Positions 5,350-5,604 of a stretch of 5,604 nt of DNA are shown here, piece by piece. Both the position numbers and the translations under genes were made by a program. Position 1 is the stretch's first letter, and each line of letters begins with the position of its first letter. This stretch comes from JAACEU01 sp043816165 (GTDB taxonomy: Bacteria; Patescibacteriota; Gracilibacteria; UBA1369; LOWO2-01-FULL-3): NCBI GenBank assembly GCA_043816165.1, contig JBDRIE010000029.1, positions 1-5,604 of the forward strand, given 5' to 3'. A model generated the notes under the pieces. That model was not told the origin of the DNA. It was given only the letters and a program-made list of their open reading frames with translations, and did no database searches.

Positions 5350-5473
5350 ACAGTATGTCTATACCTTAAAAGATATAGCAGAATATATCGGTGTGCATTA
5401 TACTACAGTGAGCAGAGTGATTAAAAATCGAGCGGGAAGACGAAAAGTGATATTACAAGACTTGACCCTTTAA
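5345..5473 (+). pseudogene. C-terminal helix-turn-helix tail of a probable RAYT transposase
   Basis: After a TGA at 5342 the frame reads NIQYVYTLKDIAEYIGVHYT, then TVSRVIKN, a basic linker and QDLTL before TAA 5471-5473. It has no start codon in frame and no catalytic HUH/Tyr domain, so it is a 3' fragment. The core (YTLKDIAEYIGVHYTTVSR) is a helix-turn-helix. The 'GVHYTTVSR' form and the abrupt end shortly afterwards match the C-terminal DNA-binding tail of many REP-associated tyrosine transposases. The main alternative is the N-terminus of a LacI-type repressor, which also has TLKDIA..GV..TTVSRV; against it, there is no ATG in frame and the frame stops soon after the helices. The last codons form part of the right inverted repeat, which favours the transposase reading. 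Confidence 0.6.
5450..5469 (-). repeat. Right inverted end of the miniature element
   Basis: ATATTACAAGACTTGACCCT is the inverted partner of 5330-5349. It also encodes the last residues of the transposase remnant (LQDLTL region), as expected if the gene ran into the element's end. Confidence 0.55.
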
Positions 5474-5481
5474 TTTTTTAA

Positions 5482-5486
5482 AGAGG
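5482..5486 (+). promoter_or_regulatory. Ribosome binding site for the TTG start at 5496
   Basis: AGAGG stands 9 bases before TTG 5496, and TAA immediately precedes that TTG in the same frame, so no upstream start is possible. A stronger AAGGAGGT lies inside the frame at 5545-5552 but has no ATG, GTG or TTG in frame at a usable distance. Confidence 0.5.
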
Positions 5487-5495
5487 TATGCTTAA

Positions 5496-5604
5496 TTGCT
5501 AAATCTATTAGAGAATGGAATTATTCAGTCGATAAAACAAATAAAAGGAGGTATAGAAGAAAGCTTCAGTGCTGCAATCCCAATTTGTTTAGGTTATTTA
5601 CCGT
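5496..5604 (+). CDS. N-terminus of a probable AzlC-family branched-chain amino acid exporter subunit (partial)
   Basis: Thirty-six codons are visible before the window ends. From a TTG start the protein opens LLENGIIQSIKQIKGG and continues IEESFSAAIPICLGYLP. The 'aaIPI.LGY.P' pattern is the conserved beginning of the first membrane segment in AzlC-family proteins, which work with a small AzlD partner to export branched-chain amino acids. About 28 residues precede LGY, more than in most family members as I recall them, so the true start is uncertain. No AzlD gene can be seen in this window. The gene follows the transposase remnant by 22 bases and shows no functional link with the phosphatase genes. 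The call rests on one short motif and is moderate. Confidence 0.55.
   Translation, partial: MLNLLENGIIQSIKQIKGGIEESFSAAIPICLGYLP

Larger units (their letters stand above)
5330..5469. mobile_element. Miniature RAYT-derived element with imperfect inverted ends
   Basis: Imperfect 20-bp inverted repeats (15 of 20 matching) bound 140 bp that contain the tail of a probable transposase frame. The element starts 11 bases after the nucleotidase stop. The simplest reading is an internal deletion that kept both ends and the last part of the transposase, leaving a non-autonomous remnant. The exact borders, and whether the ends ever acted as recognition sites, are inferred. Confidence 0.45.

Noticed and set aside
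5360..5473. LacI-family repressor N-terminus
   Set aside because: The helix-turn-helix resembles LacI, but no ATG is in frame, the GVHYTTVSR form and early stop suit a RAYT tail better, and the 3' end coincides with an inverted repeat. Kept as an alternative in the feature entry.
1..5604. CRISPR array, tRNA, rRNA, phage or toxin-antitoxin genes
   Set aside because: No regularly spaced repeats, tRNA-like cloverleaf, rRNA stretches or matching protein motifs were seen on either strand.

Overview
The window looks like an AT-rich (roughly 40% G+C by eye) Gram-positive genome, most likely a clostridial Firmicute. Strong AGGAGG-type ribosome binding sites, tight translational coupling, a probable TTG start and all genes on the + strand point this way. 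The lineage is inferred from sequence style and not proven.

Region 1 (1-3506) is a same-strand run that reads as one phosphoester-scavenging operon. It opens with the C-terminal half of a MalK/UgpC-type ABC importer ATPase (1-528). Next comes a broken HAD-family phosphatase gene with an in-frame TGA and no catalytic 3' half (545-904). Three intact genes follow: an inositol-monophosphatase-family enzyme (936-1769), a PHP-domain metallo-phosphoesterase (1769-2839, overlapping the previous stop by one base) and an intact HAD hydrolase (2844-3506, 4 bases downstream). An importer of the sugar / glycerol-phosphate class beside three different phosphatase folds suggests import of an organic substrate followed by stepwise dephosphorylation. 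The substrate cannot be read from the sequence.

Region 2 (3507-3825) has no gene. It holds two RNA-type hairpins (3512-3554 and 3598-3624), an A/T-rich stretch, and a palindrome of the kind linked to REP-associated tyrosine transposases (RAYT) at 3769-3792. A 13-bp tandem repeat overlaps the palindrome just before the next ribosome binding site.

Region 3 (3826-5319) is a complete two-domain metallophosphoesterase / 5'-nucleotidase of the UshA type, but without a signal peptide, so probably cytoplasmic.

Region 4 (5330-5473) is a miniature element about 140 bp long. It is bounded by imperfect 20-bp inverted repeats and contains the C-terminal helix-turn-helix tail of what is probably a RAYT transposase. 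The nucleotidase gene is thus bracketed by RAYT-type debris on both sides.

Region 5 (5496-5604) is the start of a further gene, probably an AzlC-type branched-chain amino acid exporter subunit, cut by the window end.

No clearly new defence or mobile system was found. The most interesting items are the phosphatase cluster with its decayed and intact HAD paralogues, and the RAYT-derived sequences around the nucleotidase gene.
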